Positions 46,576 to 58,983 of a DNA stretch of 64,000 nt are shown here, piece after piece. The DNA comes from Glebionis coronaria (Eukaryota; Streptophyta; Magnoliopsida; Asterales; Asteraceae). Below the pieces are notes generated by a model. That model made no database searches, was not told the origin of the DNA, and worked only from the letters and a program-made list of their open reading frames with translations. Location: NCBI GenBank assembly GCA_025667525.1, contig CM046876.1, forward strand, positions 484,054,557 to 484,118,556, written 5' to 3'. The position numbers and the translations under genes are program-made. Position 1 is the first letter of the stretch, and every line of letters starts with the position of its first letter.

Positions 46576-49460
46576 TAATTTGTAACACCCCCAAATTTAT
46601 ACAACTCAATACAGCGGAAGACTCGTTGGTGTTACGGGATAGCACATTACTCACATCATAGACAACGCATAAAAGTCGCGTCGTTTAATAATAAAAGCAT
46701 TTCCATTCATAAATATCAAAGTTACGTAGGTCCCAAGTCATTGTAATTTTATACAGGTTTTACAAAGCATTTGAATGGAAATTAATATTTAAGTTCGGGC
46801 CATGAATTCTTGATGTCTTCCCGAGAATTACCTTCAAGTACCTGAGATAAAACATGTTAAAAGAAAAGGTCAGCGATAACGCCGAGTGAATTCATAGAGT
46901 TTAATAAAATCCATCAATATAACATCGGTATAAAATTATTACCGAAAATCATTTTGTACAAATCATTATAGTAGACCATGAAATAGGCTGAAAACATTTT
47001 ATACAAATCCTTGTAAAAATCACAATGTAGGCTTTCGCCTTCAAAATCATTATACAACCAAAGTCGTAAAAATATCATACAATACGTTTTACAACGTCGT
47101 GTAGAGTTAAATAAAAACCGTTATATGAATATGGTTATATAAAACCAAAACACGAACATAATATCAATAGTATGACCCCGTATTGCTAGTCAGGCAATAC
47201 ATCGTAATTCGGTGCGTATAGCAGTATTTCGTTAATTGGATTATTATAAGCCGCATGACATTGTTACCTTACTAAACCAAACAACGGGTAGCTAGCCCGA
47301 AACTCATTTGCCCATTTAAATTAGCGTGTCGTCACAAAGGTCACGCTATGTAAATCTTCTCATACATAAATTCGCTTACCAATCAATGTGGCACGACGGG
47401 GATCAACCGTCAAGGCGCGAACTGGGGTGATCATCTCCAAATAGTACTATTATATGCATAAGCGTCTACCAAATCCCGGTAGTTCACAATTCATGCTAAT
47501 TGGACTTTTAGTGACATAACCTAACTTTAATAATCCATTTTATTTCATCTATCGGGTCATTTAATCATTCATCGGGTCATACAATTGGGTCATACAATCA
47601 TTCGGGTCCAAATCAATAAACAAACAATCGGGACAAATGGTGTCCTATATTATAAAAACTAACATGTTATCTCCCTCGCGGGTTTCTAAAACATTTCATA
47701 AAAACATTTAAAATAGTGCGAGTCTATGAACTCACGTTGATGTGGGAAGGCGGGTTATCGGCAATTCGGACGTACGGTACGTGCTTCAATCACGGAAACC
47801 TAGACAAATAATACTCGTCTTAGACTCATGTCCAATGACTATATAAAAATAACAATTATGTATACATATGATGATTTTATATATATGATGATCAAGTGGG
47901 TTTACATATTCTCTTTTACTCATTTTAGTGTTTATGTATTGGTAACTTCTTACTAGTTTACTAGTTTTACCTATTTACATGTTTTAGGTCCAATAAGCCT
48001 ATTATAAGTCCATTAACTTGTATTATCAGTATTTATACTTTACATGTTGGGCCCAAATGGGTTAAGCCCAATAAATAAGTTTATAAGTGTTTTAGCCCAT
48101 TTTGTTGTATTATTAGTCCAATAATGTTAACTTAGTCCGTAAATGTCCGTATGTTATATAGTTCGGGTTTTATTGGTTTTTACTTGTTATATATGTTTAT
48201 ATATCAGTATATGAGTTTATAAAAGTTTACATTAGACGGGTCCGACCGTCTAAGTTTTATTTAACAAAAACGTTAATTTCACGGTAATAGCCGAAAAGTC
48301 GTAAAAATCATGTTTATGGTTTTATAACTTATAAAACTTATCAAACTACCATTTTTATAAAATTTCCATTTATTTATCCTTATACATATTTATATAAATG
48401 TATTATATAAGTTAGTGGGTTTTAATTCACATTTTATACTATTTTTATTTGAGTGCTTATATAATATTATTATACTTTAATTTCCCAAAATCTGATTTTT
48501 ATTTTCATGTTCACCAAAACTGCCATATCTAGAGTTCTATATGGAGATAGAAGCTCAAATTTTGATGACATAAACTACATGGTATGTGATCCATTTAACT
48601 CTACTATATCTACTGTTGAATCAGCCTCTAAATATTTTCTAAAAATCGTCCAAAACAGTGAACTCAGATTTGTACTTTAAACTTGTTTTGATCATATCTC
48701 ACTCATCCTAATGATTCCATTGCATGGCCAACTCTCACATGTGTACAAGACATATAACTTACTGTAAATCAATTTATTCATGCCATTTTATCAGTTCATC
48801 ATATGATTCTTTACTGTTTTATACAGCCTACTAATTTAAGCAAGATTATCCATTTTTACATATAGTTTTTCATCTTTTTACCCATGATTATCAACACCAA
48901 ATCCCCACAAAATATTTTTATCATCATATAATCATCATATACATATACAATAGGAAATAAAATACATGATTACATAATCAAAATAACAAGAGGATGGGGA
49001 GAACAATCTTTATACCACCATGATGATGTAGGTTGTGATCAAAACATAGATTTTGATGGAGAAACTTGTGAATAACCAAGACCATCTTCAAGACCACCAT
49101 TCTTCATGAATACCTTGTGGAAAATCAGCCCCAAGACTCCATGGAAACTCCTCCTTGGATGTTAAAACTTGCACCAATCTTCATCTCTTGGAAGGGAGAT
49201 TAACATATGTTAATTATAACAAATGTTTGTGGTTAATATTTGATCAAAGGGAGGTGTTTATGGTGAGGATGGGACGGCACATTTGAGAGAGAGTGGGAGA
49301 GTTTAGTTGTTTTTGCATGGAGGAAATGGATGCAAATGGTTTTGCTTGTTGGTTTTGAGGTAAGCTTAGCTTACTTTGTAAGCTTAGGACATGTGTAAGC
49401 AACTTAGCTTACACTTGACACATCAAGTGGTGTAGTGGCTAGTTAAGACCGGTTTTGAGT

Positions 49461-49476
49461 GGGGGGGGGGGGGGGG
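49461..49476 (+). repeat. Run of 16 G
   Basis: GAGT is followed by 16 G and then ACAAGTGTCCCACTTGT, within the solo LTR. The element A LTR has CCCACCCCAC on the opposite strand in this area. It may be real expansion or an assembly length error. Confidence 0.7.
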
Positions 49477-49639
49477 ACAAGTGTCCCACTTGTCTCATCC
49501 CCATTTATTTACGGGTACTCCTCGATTCTAGTTTCCTCGATTTGCGTGCCCTCGGGTCGTTTTACGAAAAACGTTTTTATAAATTATGAATCAACGGCAC
49601 AAAACGAATCTAATAAAAATTGTCTCATCAAAAACGGAG

Positions 49640-50004
49640 TTCGAAAACGTAAATACGTAATCCCAAGGTTTCCGGTTTAGTCGTAAAGGACGTTAAATTT
49701 AAATCGTAAGTCCTAATCTCTTCTCGTAAATTTGTGAGTTTATGAACCAACACAAATTTAAAACTCCAAAATAATATTCACGGATAAATTTTTTTCTGAA
49801 ATGTCGGACTGTCACCAAAGACGGTGTATGTAAACGTAAGCACGTAACGTTGAATCCTCCGGTTTAGACGTAGTCGATGCTACTTCAAGATGTAAATCCA
49901 AATTACTTCCCAAAAATAAGTGAGTTCATAATATAACATTAAAATAATGTTTTTAAATAAATATTGAGAATAAAATATCAACCATAAATTGACGGATTGT
50001 CACA
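49640..50004 (-). repeat. Diverged tandem duplication at the solo LTR start
   Basis: Two units, about 49640-49815 and 49816-50004, each contain CGTAA(A/G)(T/C)ACGTAA, CCGGTTTAG, GTGAGTT and GA(C/T)TGTCAC. Only the outer unit carries the true terminal TGTGACAATC and adjoins the TAATT duplication. Confidence 0.6.
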
Positions 50005-50009
50005 TAATT

Positions 50010-51190
50010 AATAAGCCCACTTAGTATTTTAATACATAAATAAAGTTTTTATACCAAAATATAACTTATAAAAACTTTTGGGCCAAAAATATAAATTAAT
50101 AAAACCTAGGGATTAAAACCGTGACATTTGAAACTTGTTTTGCTAAAATATTAAGTACACGGACTAATATTGTAAATATCCGAAAGTTTAAGGGTTAATT
50201 AATTCCATTCGTGACTAATTAAAGCCTAAGGACCATTTTGTAAATTTCCTAAAGTTAATTTGTCATTTTACAACTCTAAGGACTATTTATGTAATAAGCC
50301 AAAACATTTAGAAGCCCTAGGGACTATTTTCGCCACTTATTGAAAGTTATAAAACCTAATTTTAACTAGAGGGGCTATTTTTGCCATAACCCAAAAATGT
50401 TACAAGCCCTAAGGACTAAAAGTGTCAAGATCCGAAAGTTATACATTTTATAAAATATGGAGGGACTTGTTTTGCATATATCCGAAACTTAAACAAACCC
50501 TAAAACCTTTATTCCATTTAATTTATTAAAACTTGAATAAATCTTAAACTATGAGGACTAAGACCATCATTTCTCAAACTTGTAATCAAAGGACTATTTA
50601 ATAAATATTGGAAACTCTGAGGACTTTAAATTAGATTAAATAAAGTATTATTATTTTTATAAAACAATTTATATAAACTATATATATAAATTAAATGCAA
50701 ATATATATAAAATTAAAAATACAACAATTGTAAGTAAAATACTTTACTTAAACAGTAACATTAATAACAAATTTAATTGGACGTTATTAACACTTGTACT
50801 ACTGTTTATTTTAATAAAACAAAGTAACACTTATAAACTGCCTAAAAACTGTATGAGCATGCACAGATATTTGTCTAAGGGGTTGTTTGATAAAAAAAAT
50901 ATAATTTAGTGCTGAATGAATCAAAACTGCTGAATGATTTTATGGTGCTGAGTGAATCTGATTCTGAGTAAAATGATTGTTTGATAATTGTTCTGAATGA
51001 GCAATCTGAATTGATTGAAATTACTAATATAACCTTGTGTCTAATTTTGTACCTTATAAACATAAACATGGACGTATTCACATTTTAAGTCACAAAGTAT
51101 AAGTTTATTACAAAATAGTTTTTTTTCGATACGCCCATTTATAAGATAATATGAGTGAGGCAACATTAGTACTAAAAATATAAAAAAATT
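50010..51190. other. Repeat-like DNA between solo LTR and element 2
   Basis: It continues the target of the solo LTR. Phrases of the type AAGGACTATTT(A/T)TG and GGGACTATTTTCGCC recur (about 50220-50420, with weaker copies to 50630), as in old plant gypsy LTRs. Near 50877 AGGGGTTGTTTGATAA followed by repeated CTGAATGA(A/T)T resembles a hAT-like MITE end, but no second end was found. No gene seen. Confidence 0.4.
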
Positions 51191-52145
51191 TGTGCAACAC
51201 CTTATAATAAATTCGTATTGTATTTGCTTGTTTTCTTATCATAAAACAATCAATAAATGCATAAATATCATGAATATTGTATTGTATTTGCTTGTTTTCT
51301 TGTTTCGTGTGTGTAGGTACCAAAGTTCGCAAAAACCGGCAAAACCGACACGAAGTTTGAAGAAAAGATCAACAATGCCAAAAAACGAGCTCGATTTTGG
51401 CGGATTTGATATTCATGTAGTTTTTGGGCCAAGTGGGTACCACATTAGCTAAATGGGCCCAAAAGCCCAATATTGGAAATGCCTATTAACTCTTGGGCCT
51501 TAAAGCCCAACTAGACAAAGAAAGAAAACGGATGGGAAGTATTAACTCTTGGGCCTTAAAGCCCATACAAAGAAACGAAGGAAAAAAGAGTATCCATGTA
51601 AATGGGTTTGAAGCCCATTACTTAATCATGAAACGGTTAAGTTATTTTATAAGGTGAAACTTTATGACGACACACACATTTACCCACACATATTTTTTTA
51701 TCTCATTTTTTTTCGTTACTCTCAATGTATCTCTTAGCCCTCATCTTCCTCAACCCTAAAGAAAACCAGTTACATTTTTTGTTACTGTTCCAAACCCTAG
51801 TAGATAAATCACTCAACAAAAATAAGGGGTTTCACTTGAAACGTGTAATTCACACGAGGGGGAATTAAATCCCCCATGTTTTCAGAAGAAAGAAGTGGAA
51901 GAGCGTGGAGACGTGGCAGCATTTTATTGGGTGAACCACATCATTCCCCCTCAATCCTCCAATAAAGAGTGGCCAAATCAGCAATCAAAGTAGCACAACT
52001 AGCACAACGGATGCCACGTTGGCAATCCGTGTGCTAGTGTGTGAATATCAACCGTAGGATCGTAACAAGAAAGAAAGAGAGTGCAAGATGCCTAATCAAC
52101 GGTTTAAAATCAGTCTTCAACAACAACCCTCACCTCTCCTCCAAG

Positions 52146-52153
52146 TATAAATA
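52146..52153 (+). promoter_or_regulatory. TATA box of element 2 LTR
   Basis: TATAAATA within CTCCAAGTATAAATACCCC, about 950 bases into the LTR, where the promoter of a long Athila LTR is expected. Confidence 0.6.
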
Positions 52154-53427
52154 CCCCTCTTTTTCTTCATGTAATTCATCCCTTTCTTTTTTGTAATGTT
52201 ATAATGGTAGTTTTAGGTTAGAGATGTATTTTTCGATTTACTAATAGATGTAATGTTTCAAATGAATTAATAAAATAAATATTTTAGTTTCATAAGCTTG
52301 TGTCTCGTGTTCTTTACCTTTTTACTCTGATAGTTACATTTTGAATCTTAAGGCTATAGTTATAACTGTGAAATTATTTACATAAGCTTTTTCCATAGCT
52401 TATGCTATTATTTTAGAAAAGGTTTGGGAAAAGTTTAACCCTACTGGTTAAACTTAAATCAACTATTGGATTTGGTATTTTGATGCTGGATCGAAGGTTC
52501 TGTTTGTACGTTTCGGTAATGATTTGGTGGTTCATATGGTGTTGTCTAATGGTGTTTTCGTTTCGGTTCTAAGGTAGCACAACGCTAACCTTCTACTCAA
52601 CGGTTCTCATTAAATGTTATTTCGTTTACTTCAAGTAGTTTAGTTTATAATGATTTGTATGCTATGCTTTAGTTTAATAAATCTGATATTGTTTGGTTGA
52701 GGCTGATTTGGTTTGTGGAGTATTAGTTTAATCTGTTTTGATATACTTATCTTTAACTGCTATTGAGAGTTGAATCTGATATATATTTGTGTTACTTATT
52801 CATTAGTCTGCTGCCTTATGTTTTTAATATTGCTCTTTGTGAATGCTGATATGGAGATCTAGCTATATTAATTGAGCTTTTGGTTTTAATTTCGTTAATA
52901 TACTGCAGTAGTTTCATCAGTTATTTGTTCTTGTATCCTAGTTTCATTTCAATCGTTTGAATTCTGTAATGGACTTATTCTGCTATAAATCTTTGTAATG
53001 AACTAGGTGGATCTGTTTGTTTGTGTTTTTGCTCGTTTCGTGCAAGTTGTTTGGAATATAGAACTGTTGATGCTCAGATGTAGAAGGCTGTTTTAGTTAA
53101 TATGATCTTTCTGATTAATTTGAAGCTGCTTGAGGATGAATGTTTGATTTGTTTGGCTATTAAATTTTTAATTGCCTGCTGGTTAGAATCTGATGTTAGG
53201 AGCTAGTTTTATTACGGACATAGTGGATTTGAGTTGGTTTATTTGCTAAGATGATTTAGATGATTTAATTGTTTGTTTCATCTGTTTACCTGATTGTTAT
53301 TTCGTTTTTTTTTCTTATCTGTCTTAACACTACTGTTGCAAATCCAAACATCTTGTTTGGTTGTCTACGATAAAAAAGTTATACTCCAAAATCTGGACTC
53401 AAAATAAATAATTCATCAAAAAAATAA

Positions 53428-53500
53428 ATCCGTCATGGGATTCGAACCCTTGACCTCAAGGGTGTAGGCCAACCGTGATAACCATTTGCTCTAGTTATCT
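53428..53500 (-). other. tRNA-Val-like fossil, antisense in element 2 LTR
   Basis: Read on the - strand, this resembles a plant tRNA-Val: D-arm-like TGGTTATCAC, anticodon-loop-like CCTACAC (anticodon TAC), AGGTC variable region, and T-arm GGGTTCGAATCCC. The segment GGTTCGAATCC (minus of 53438-53448) is a perfect Pol III B box. Stems are imperfect, so it is not an intact tRNA gene. Confidence 0.5.
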
Positions 53501-54172
53501 TCTTTTGTTTATTTCAGTCTGAACATTTAATATTGTCTCGATTTATTGAGCTGTCAGTTTTTTATTAAAAGTATATTTAACTTTAATTTTAATTTCATTT
53601 ATATTTAAATAGTATTATTACTTTTATAAAATTTTCAGTTTTAATAGTAATTAAATAAAAAAAATAAAAAAAAATGTTTTATTACTTTTTAGATAGTTTA
53701 GTTGTCATTTATAATTAGTATTAAAATAATGAGATTTTAACTAATTTAGTTTTTAAATAAAGTAAACTCATAAATAGATTTAAAAATAGTGTAAAAATAA
53801 ATTTACTTTAATAAATAAGTTTTAATTTGATTTTAATTTAAAGTAGTTTTAAATTTTTATAATAGCTTTAAATTTTAAGTAATTGTTTTAGATTAAATTA
53901 ATTTTGGGTTTACGATTCATGCAATTTAGGTTAAAATTTGGTAGAATTAATTTAGTTAAAAACCGAAACCAATTCGAATCGATTGTCCAAATCAAAGCCA
54001 AATGTCTCAAATTCATAAGATCTTCGTGTACAATGAACTTGGTTCACCCACGTGTTTAATTGAATCCGTCTTTGGTAATTTTAGACTATTACTTTTTCCT
54101 AAAGGTAATTTTCTAATTTACCCTATAACGTATCTAATTATCACTATATTATCACGATCACATCAAAAAATT

Positions 54173-54190
54173 TGGCGCCGCTGCCGGGGA
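54173..54190 (+). promoter_or_regulatory. Primer binding site of element 2 (tRNA-Asp type)
   Basis: TGGCGCCGCTGCCGGGGA, the characteristic Athila/Tat primer site complementary to the 3' end of tRNA-Asp. Confidence 0.85.
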
Positions 54191-54845
54191 TCTTGTGTAC
54201 GATTCGTTTTCGTGGAGATTTGTTGATCGTTGATTTGAAGACCCTTTCCGTCCTCGGAAAGTTTTGTTATTTTTCTATTATTATAGTAGTATGTATCGTT
54301 TTTCTCGTTTTTTGTGATTAATATATTGTATTACGTAGAACAATAAAATTACCTACTTCCAAATAAGACCTTAGTTGGGATTTCATCACCTAGCTATTGT
54401 ATTCGAATCCAAAACGAAAAAAAAGGCAAAATAGATAAATACTAATAAGAAGTTTGAACTCGATTTATACAAACTATAAGGTGGGTATAAGGCGACGTGC
54501 TATAAAAGGCCGTCTAAGGAAAAAGGTTTTTAAGTGCTTTGTGCCACCTCGTTTCCCCGCTTGCTTGTGCGTATATTGAGAGGGACGACCTATTATTGGT
54601 TTGCCGACTCAAGTAGTATTAAATCTTATTTTTTGTAGTTTACTTATTGAACCTCGAGACGTTTAGGTTTTCACCTATCGTTTCAAAGTCGACCGAGGGT
54701 AATTTACTTCCATAGTAGTTATCCTTATTCCTTGTTTTTTATCAATCATTTTTTGATTGAGCAATACCAAATAAAATACCAAAAATAATCTTCTTCTTGT
54801 CTAATTTCTTTTCTTCAATCCTCTAAATTCTCGTCTTTGTAGTGT
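54191..54845 (+). other. Leader of element 2
   Basis: About 650 non-coding bases. A perfect 7-bp stem with tetraloop, CTTTCCG-TCCT-CGGAAAG (54244-54261), lies 54 bases after the primer site, a typical place for RNA dimerisation or packaging structures. Confidence 0.5.
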
Positions 54846-56243
54846 ATGCAATTACGTTCTTCTCGACTTGTGATTGATTTTAATAGGCTTGAAAATATTC
54901 CTCGTAGAAATAGAAATCGTCAACAACGAATAGTGGAACCCGAGCTTCCATCTATTGTTGTAGAGATGGCCGATAACCGAACAATGGAGGAATTGCTCCG
55001 TGCACCCACCGAAGGGTATGGGGAAGCAATCGTTGTGCCGGCTATTTTGGCGGATCATTTTGAGATTAAGACGGGTCTTTTATCGCTCATTCGTGCCAAC
55101 CAATTTCGTGGCAATGAGACCGATAGCCCGCATTCTCACATTCGGAATTTTCTTCGAATTACCTCGACTCTCAAGTTTAGAGATGTGCCGAATGACGCGA
55201 TTAAGCTTTTGCTTTTTCCGCACTCGCTCGAGGATAATGCTAAGATTTGTTATGAGAAAGAACCACCGGGTTCGATCTTGACATGGGATGATTTAGTGGC
55301 CAAGTTCATGAATTATTTATTTCCACCATCCAAAACAACACACTTTAAGAACGAGATCACTAAATTTGAACAAAAAGTGCATGAATCGTTTAGGGTTGCT
55401 TGGGAAAGATTTAAAGATTTGTTAAGACAATGTCCACACCACGGTTTCTCGGAATTGCATCAAATAAATACTTTTTATAATGGGCTTAATATGATTGAAC
55501 AAGATTCTTTAAATGCCGCTACGGGTGGTAATCTTTTAAGAAAAACTCTGAGAGACGCGTGAGGTATAATTGAGAATAAGTCTAGAGCAAAATATTCACG
55601 AAACACACCGCTTGTTTCTAATGTGAATTCGGCTAATATCGAGATTGCTAGATTGGACTCTAAGATAGATAATGGATTCGCGACTTTGTTGAATGAGATT
55701 AGGAAGAATCCTCATGGAGCGGTTAATATGGTTGAGAATATTTGTGTATCATGTGGTGGAGCACATCCTAATTATGTTGGTACGACCACGGGGTATGATC
55801 AAGCTAGTGCTTTTGTCGCGATGGGAACTTATGGCTCAAACGGTCAAGTTCTTCGTCAAAATCATGTTGCTCCACAGGGTTTTCCACCGGTTCAAAATAG
55901 GTACAACAATGGAAACAATGGGAATAATTTTAACCGTGGTAACCAAGGGAATTACAATCAAGGAAATGGGTTTAATGCTAATCAAAACAATCAAGGTTTT
56001 CAAAGCAATAACCAAAATGAGTTGTCAAGCTACATTAAGTCAAATGAGGCAAATTTGAAGGCTTTTCAAAACAACATTCAAGGGCAAATTAATACTTTGA
56101 AACTCGATTTTCAAAATACGATTAAAGGGCAAAAAAATAAGATTGAGCTTAATCAACAAAGGCTAGAAAAAACCAAAATCGTATGCAACAAAGTATGGAA
56201 CAAAGCCAAAATAAATTACTTTCGATGTTTGAATCTTTTATGA
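54846..56243 (+). pseudogene. gag of element 2 (Athila)
   Basis: ATG 54846 opens MQLRSSRLVIDF. The Gag core follows: FRGNETDSPHSHIRNFLRITSTLKF, LLLFPHSLEDNAKICYE, TWDDLVAKFMNYLFPPSKT, SFRVAWERFKDLLRQCPHHG and FYNGLN. TGA 55560-55562 interrupts it; the same frame continues from 55563 through ICVSCGGAHPN and an Asn/Gly-rich region (GNNGNNFNRGNQGNYNQGNG), then a helical tail. Near 56165, in an A-rich tract, the reading shifts from frame 3 to frame 2. The ORF to 56243 after the shift is a tail artefact. It would form the particle and bind RNA. Confidence 0.85.
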
Positions 56244-57289
56244 GTCAACCTTCCTCTTCTTCGGGTAGCTTACCTAGCAACACCATTCCAAACCCGAAGG
56301 GTGAGATGAAAGCTATAACCACACGTAGTGGGAAGGCTTTAGACGGACCTTTGCTTCCACATGTGAGTACCTCTCCGGTGAGGGAAGTGGAGCAAGAACC
56401 CGAGGTGGTTAAAGAAAAGGAAATCCCTATTCCACCAAAGGTTGACCAATTGCCTATTCTGGAACCCGAGCTTCCGAAGACTAAACCCACACTACCCTAC
56501 CCTTCAAGACTTAACCAAGAGAAGCTCCGCGAAAAGTCCAATGCTCAAATGACTACTTTTTTAGAGATGTTTAAGAATCTTCATATTCATCTTAGTTTCG
56601 CGGATGCATTGCTTTACATGCCTAAGTTTGCTTCGACTATTAAGAGATTGATGAATGATAAAGGGAAATTGGTTGAAGTGTCTACATCTTTAGATGCTAA
56701 TTGTTCCGCGGTTCTTACACAAAAGCTTCCCAAAAAGCTTGGAGACCCGGGCAAGTTTTTTATACCATGTGAGTTCCCTAATATGGAAGAATGCTTAGCA
56801 TTAGCCGATCTTGGCGCTAGCATCAATTTGATGCCTCTTTCCGTGTGGAAAAGGTTATCACTTCCCGAGCTTACACCTACTAAGATGACTCTCGAGCTAG
56901 AGGATCGATCGACCACCTTTCCAAAAGGTATAGCCGAGGACGTGTTTGTCAAAGTAGGGAAACTCGTCTTTCCAACGGACTTTGTAGTTTGCGATTATCT
57001 CGAAGATTCTCGTGTACCACTTATTTTGGGAAGACCGTTTTTAATGACGGCTAGTTCTATAGTTGATATGAGAGCGGGGAAGTTGACTTTACGTTTTGAT
57101 GATGAAAGTGTTACACTTGATGTTGGTGATAACGCTAAATATTCTTCCAAGTATTACGAGGAATCAATTAATCAAATCGATGTGATTGATGTTGCTTGTG
57201 AAGAATATTCTCAAGAAGTGCTTGGATTTTCGGCTTCTTCTAAAAGTGGTAATCCCACTTCCATCGAATCCTATTGTGTCTTTGGCTAA
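56183..57289 (+). pseudogene. Gag tail and aspartic protease of element 2
   Basis: Frame 2. The Gag tail (SQPSSSSGSLPSNTIPNPKG, AITTRSGKAL) and a Pro/Glu-rich linker lead to the protease: FIPCEFPNMEECLALADLGASINLMPLSVWK with active-site DLGAS at residues 209-213, then GIAEDVFVKVGKLVFPTDFVV, VPLILGRPFL and AGKLTLRF. It reads openly to TAA at 57287. Protease residues look intact. Element 1 carries the same domain at 500-1078. Confidence 0.85.
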
Positions 57290-57548
57290 ACCTCCACTCA
57301 CTCCATTCGAGGGAGGTGACTTCGTTCTTGAAGAGCTTGAGAATAATGGTTATTCAAAAATCAATAAGGAAATTGATGATTACCTTAACACACCATTTGA
57401 TCCTAGTGAGTTTGATTGTGAGAATTTTGATCCCGAGGGAGATATTACATTAATTGAAAAATTATTGAATATGGATCCTTTTGAATCACCACCTATGGAA
57501 TTAAAAGTTGTGAGTGAAAATGAAACTAAAGTGAAAAACATCTATTGA
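57186..57548 (+). pseudogene. Linker between PR and RT, element 2
   Basis: Frame 3, acidic, with PPLTPFEGGDFVLEELE and DPSEFDCENFDPEGDI, a segment that normally joins protease and RT in Athila Pol. The shifts from frame 2 to frame 3 to frame 1 (RT) show at least two indels within about 350 bases. Confidence 0.6.
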
Positions 57549-57588
57549 GGAAGCACCCGAATTAGAACTTAAGGAACTTCCCACTCAT

Positions 57589-58983
57589 TTGGAGTATGCT
57601 TTTCTTGAGGGAACGGATAAATTACCGGTGATTATTGCTAAGGGATTAAAGGAAAATGAAAAGGATGAACTTATCAAAGTGCTTAAGGAACATAAACGGG
57701 CCATTGCATGGAAAATCTCCGACATTAAGGGTATAGATCCAAAATTTTGTACTCATAAAATTCTAATGGAGGATGATTATAAACCCGCTATCCAAAATCA
57801 AAGAAGGGTCAATCCAAAGATTCATGAGGTGATCAAAAAGAAAGTCACTAAACTTCTAGACGCTGGAATGATCTACCCTATCTCGGATAGTCCATGGGTT
57901 AGTCCCGTGCATTGTGTTCTAAAGAAAGGAGGAATGACGGTTGTTACTAATGAGGATAATGAATTGATTCCTACTAGACTTGTGACCGGTCGGCGTGTTT
58001 GTATTGAGTATAGGAAGCTTAATGATGCCACTAGGAAGGATAATTTTCCTTTACCTTTTATGGATCAAATGTTAGAGAGACTAGCGGGGAATGAATTCTA
58101 TTGCTTTTTTGATAGATTTTCCGGCTATTTCCAAATCCCCATTGACCCTCGTGATCAAGAAAAGACCACATTCACTTGTCCTTATGGAACATTTGCTTAT
58201 CGTCGCATGCCTTTTGGACTATGCAATGCTCCGGGGACGTTCCAAAGGTGTATGATGGCCATTTTCCATGATATGATCGAGAAAACCATGGAAGTCTTCA
58301 TGGATGACTTTTCGGTTTTTTGGGAATCTTTCACTTCATGTCTCTCTAACCTTGAAAGAATGTTGCAACGTTGTGAGGAAACGAATCTTGTGCTTAATTA
58401 TGAAAAATGTCACTTCATGTGCAAAGAAGGAATTGTGTTAGGACATAAGATCTCTAAGGCCGGTATTGAGGTTGATAGTGCTAAAATCGACGTGATTGCC
58501 AAATTACCTCCACCCACCACCGTTAAGGGAGTTAGGAGTTTTCTCGGCCATGCCGGCTTCTATAGACGTTTTATACAAGACTTCTCTAAGATAGCTCGGC
58601 CTATGACCCATCTTTTGGAAAAAGAGACTCCTTTCATCTTTTCGGATGAGTGTATTCAAGCCTTTGAGATGCTTAAAAGGAAGTTAACCGAATCTCCAAT
58701 CTTGGTTGCTCCGGATTGGGACCTACCTTTTGAAATTATGTGTGATGCTAGTGATTACGCGGTAGGTGCGGTTTTAGGTTAACGTAAGTCAAAAAATTTC
58801 TTGCCTATACACTATGCAAGTAAGACTATGACGGATGCTCAAACAAAGTACACTACAACGGAAAAGGAGTTACTTACCGTTGTGTATGCTTTTGAAAAGT
58901 TTAGACCATATCTCGTCTTGTCTCAAACCATAGTGTATACGGATCACTCGGCTATCAAATATCTTCTTAAAACAAGATGCTAA
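57589..58983 (+). pseudogene. Reverse transcriptase and RNase H of element 2 (Athila)
   Basis: Frame 1. RT motifs: YPISDSPWVSPVHCVLKKGG, CIEYRKLNDATRKDNFPLPF, FYCFFDRFSGYFQIPI, MPFGLCNAPGTFQRCM, catalytic FMDD at residues 237-240 (from 58297), VLGHKIS and FLGHAGFYRRFIQDF. The FSGY where DGYSGY is usual is a divergence. RNase H starts at CDASDYAVGAVLG, is broken by TAA 58780-58782, and continues PIHYASKTMTDAQ, TTEKELLTVVYAF and YTDHSAIKYLL. A frameshift near 58978 follows; the RNase H end is then read in other frames to about 59100 ([23 protein letters not shown]). Non-functional. Confidence 0.85.

Larger units (their letters stand above)
46581..50004 (-). repeat. Solo LTR related to element A (inverted)
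   Basis: On the - strand it begins TGTGACAATCCG (right end, 50004) and ends GTGTTACA (left end, 46581). Long stretches match the reverse complement of the element A LTR, for example TACGGGATAGCACA near 46635 and GGGCCCAAATGGGTTAAGCC near 48050. Flanks TAATT (46576-46580 and 50005-50009) are its target duplication and no internal region is present, so it is a solo LTR left by recombination between two LTRs. The start-proximal 190 bp appear duplicated (see 49640-50004). Confidence 0.85.
51191..54165 (+). repeat. 5' LTR of element 2 (Athila-type)
   Basis: The right end is well set: CACATCA at 54165, seven bases before the primer site, in the same style as other Athila LTR ends in this window. 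The left end is uncertain. TGTGCAACACC at 51191 is my choice because it stands at about the right distance before the TAGGTACC phrase (51314) that also follows the start of the element 1 LTR. A duplicated 23-bp phrase (51213 and 51277) lies near the start. The element's 3' LTR is not in the window, so the target duplication cannot be tested. Confidence 0.65.

Noticed and set aside
49801..49815. End of the solo LTR at the first GACTGTCACC
   Set aside because: The flanks there do not match the left side; the outer GATTGTCACA at 50004 is followed by TAATT, equal to the left flank.
50870..51190. Complete hAT-like MITE left of element 2
   Set aside because: The start AGGGGTTGTTTGAT is suggestive, but I found no matching inverted end or 8-bp duplication.
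53428..53500. Functional tRNA-Val gene
   Set aside because: Acceptor and anticodon stems do not pair properly; only D-arm, anticodon region and T-arm resemblance remain.
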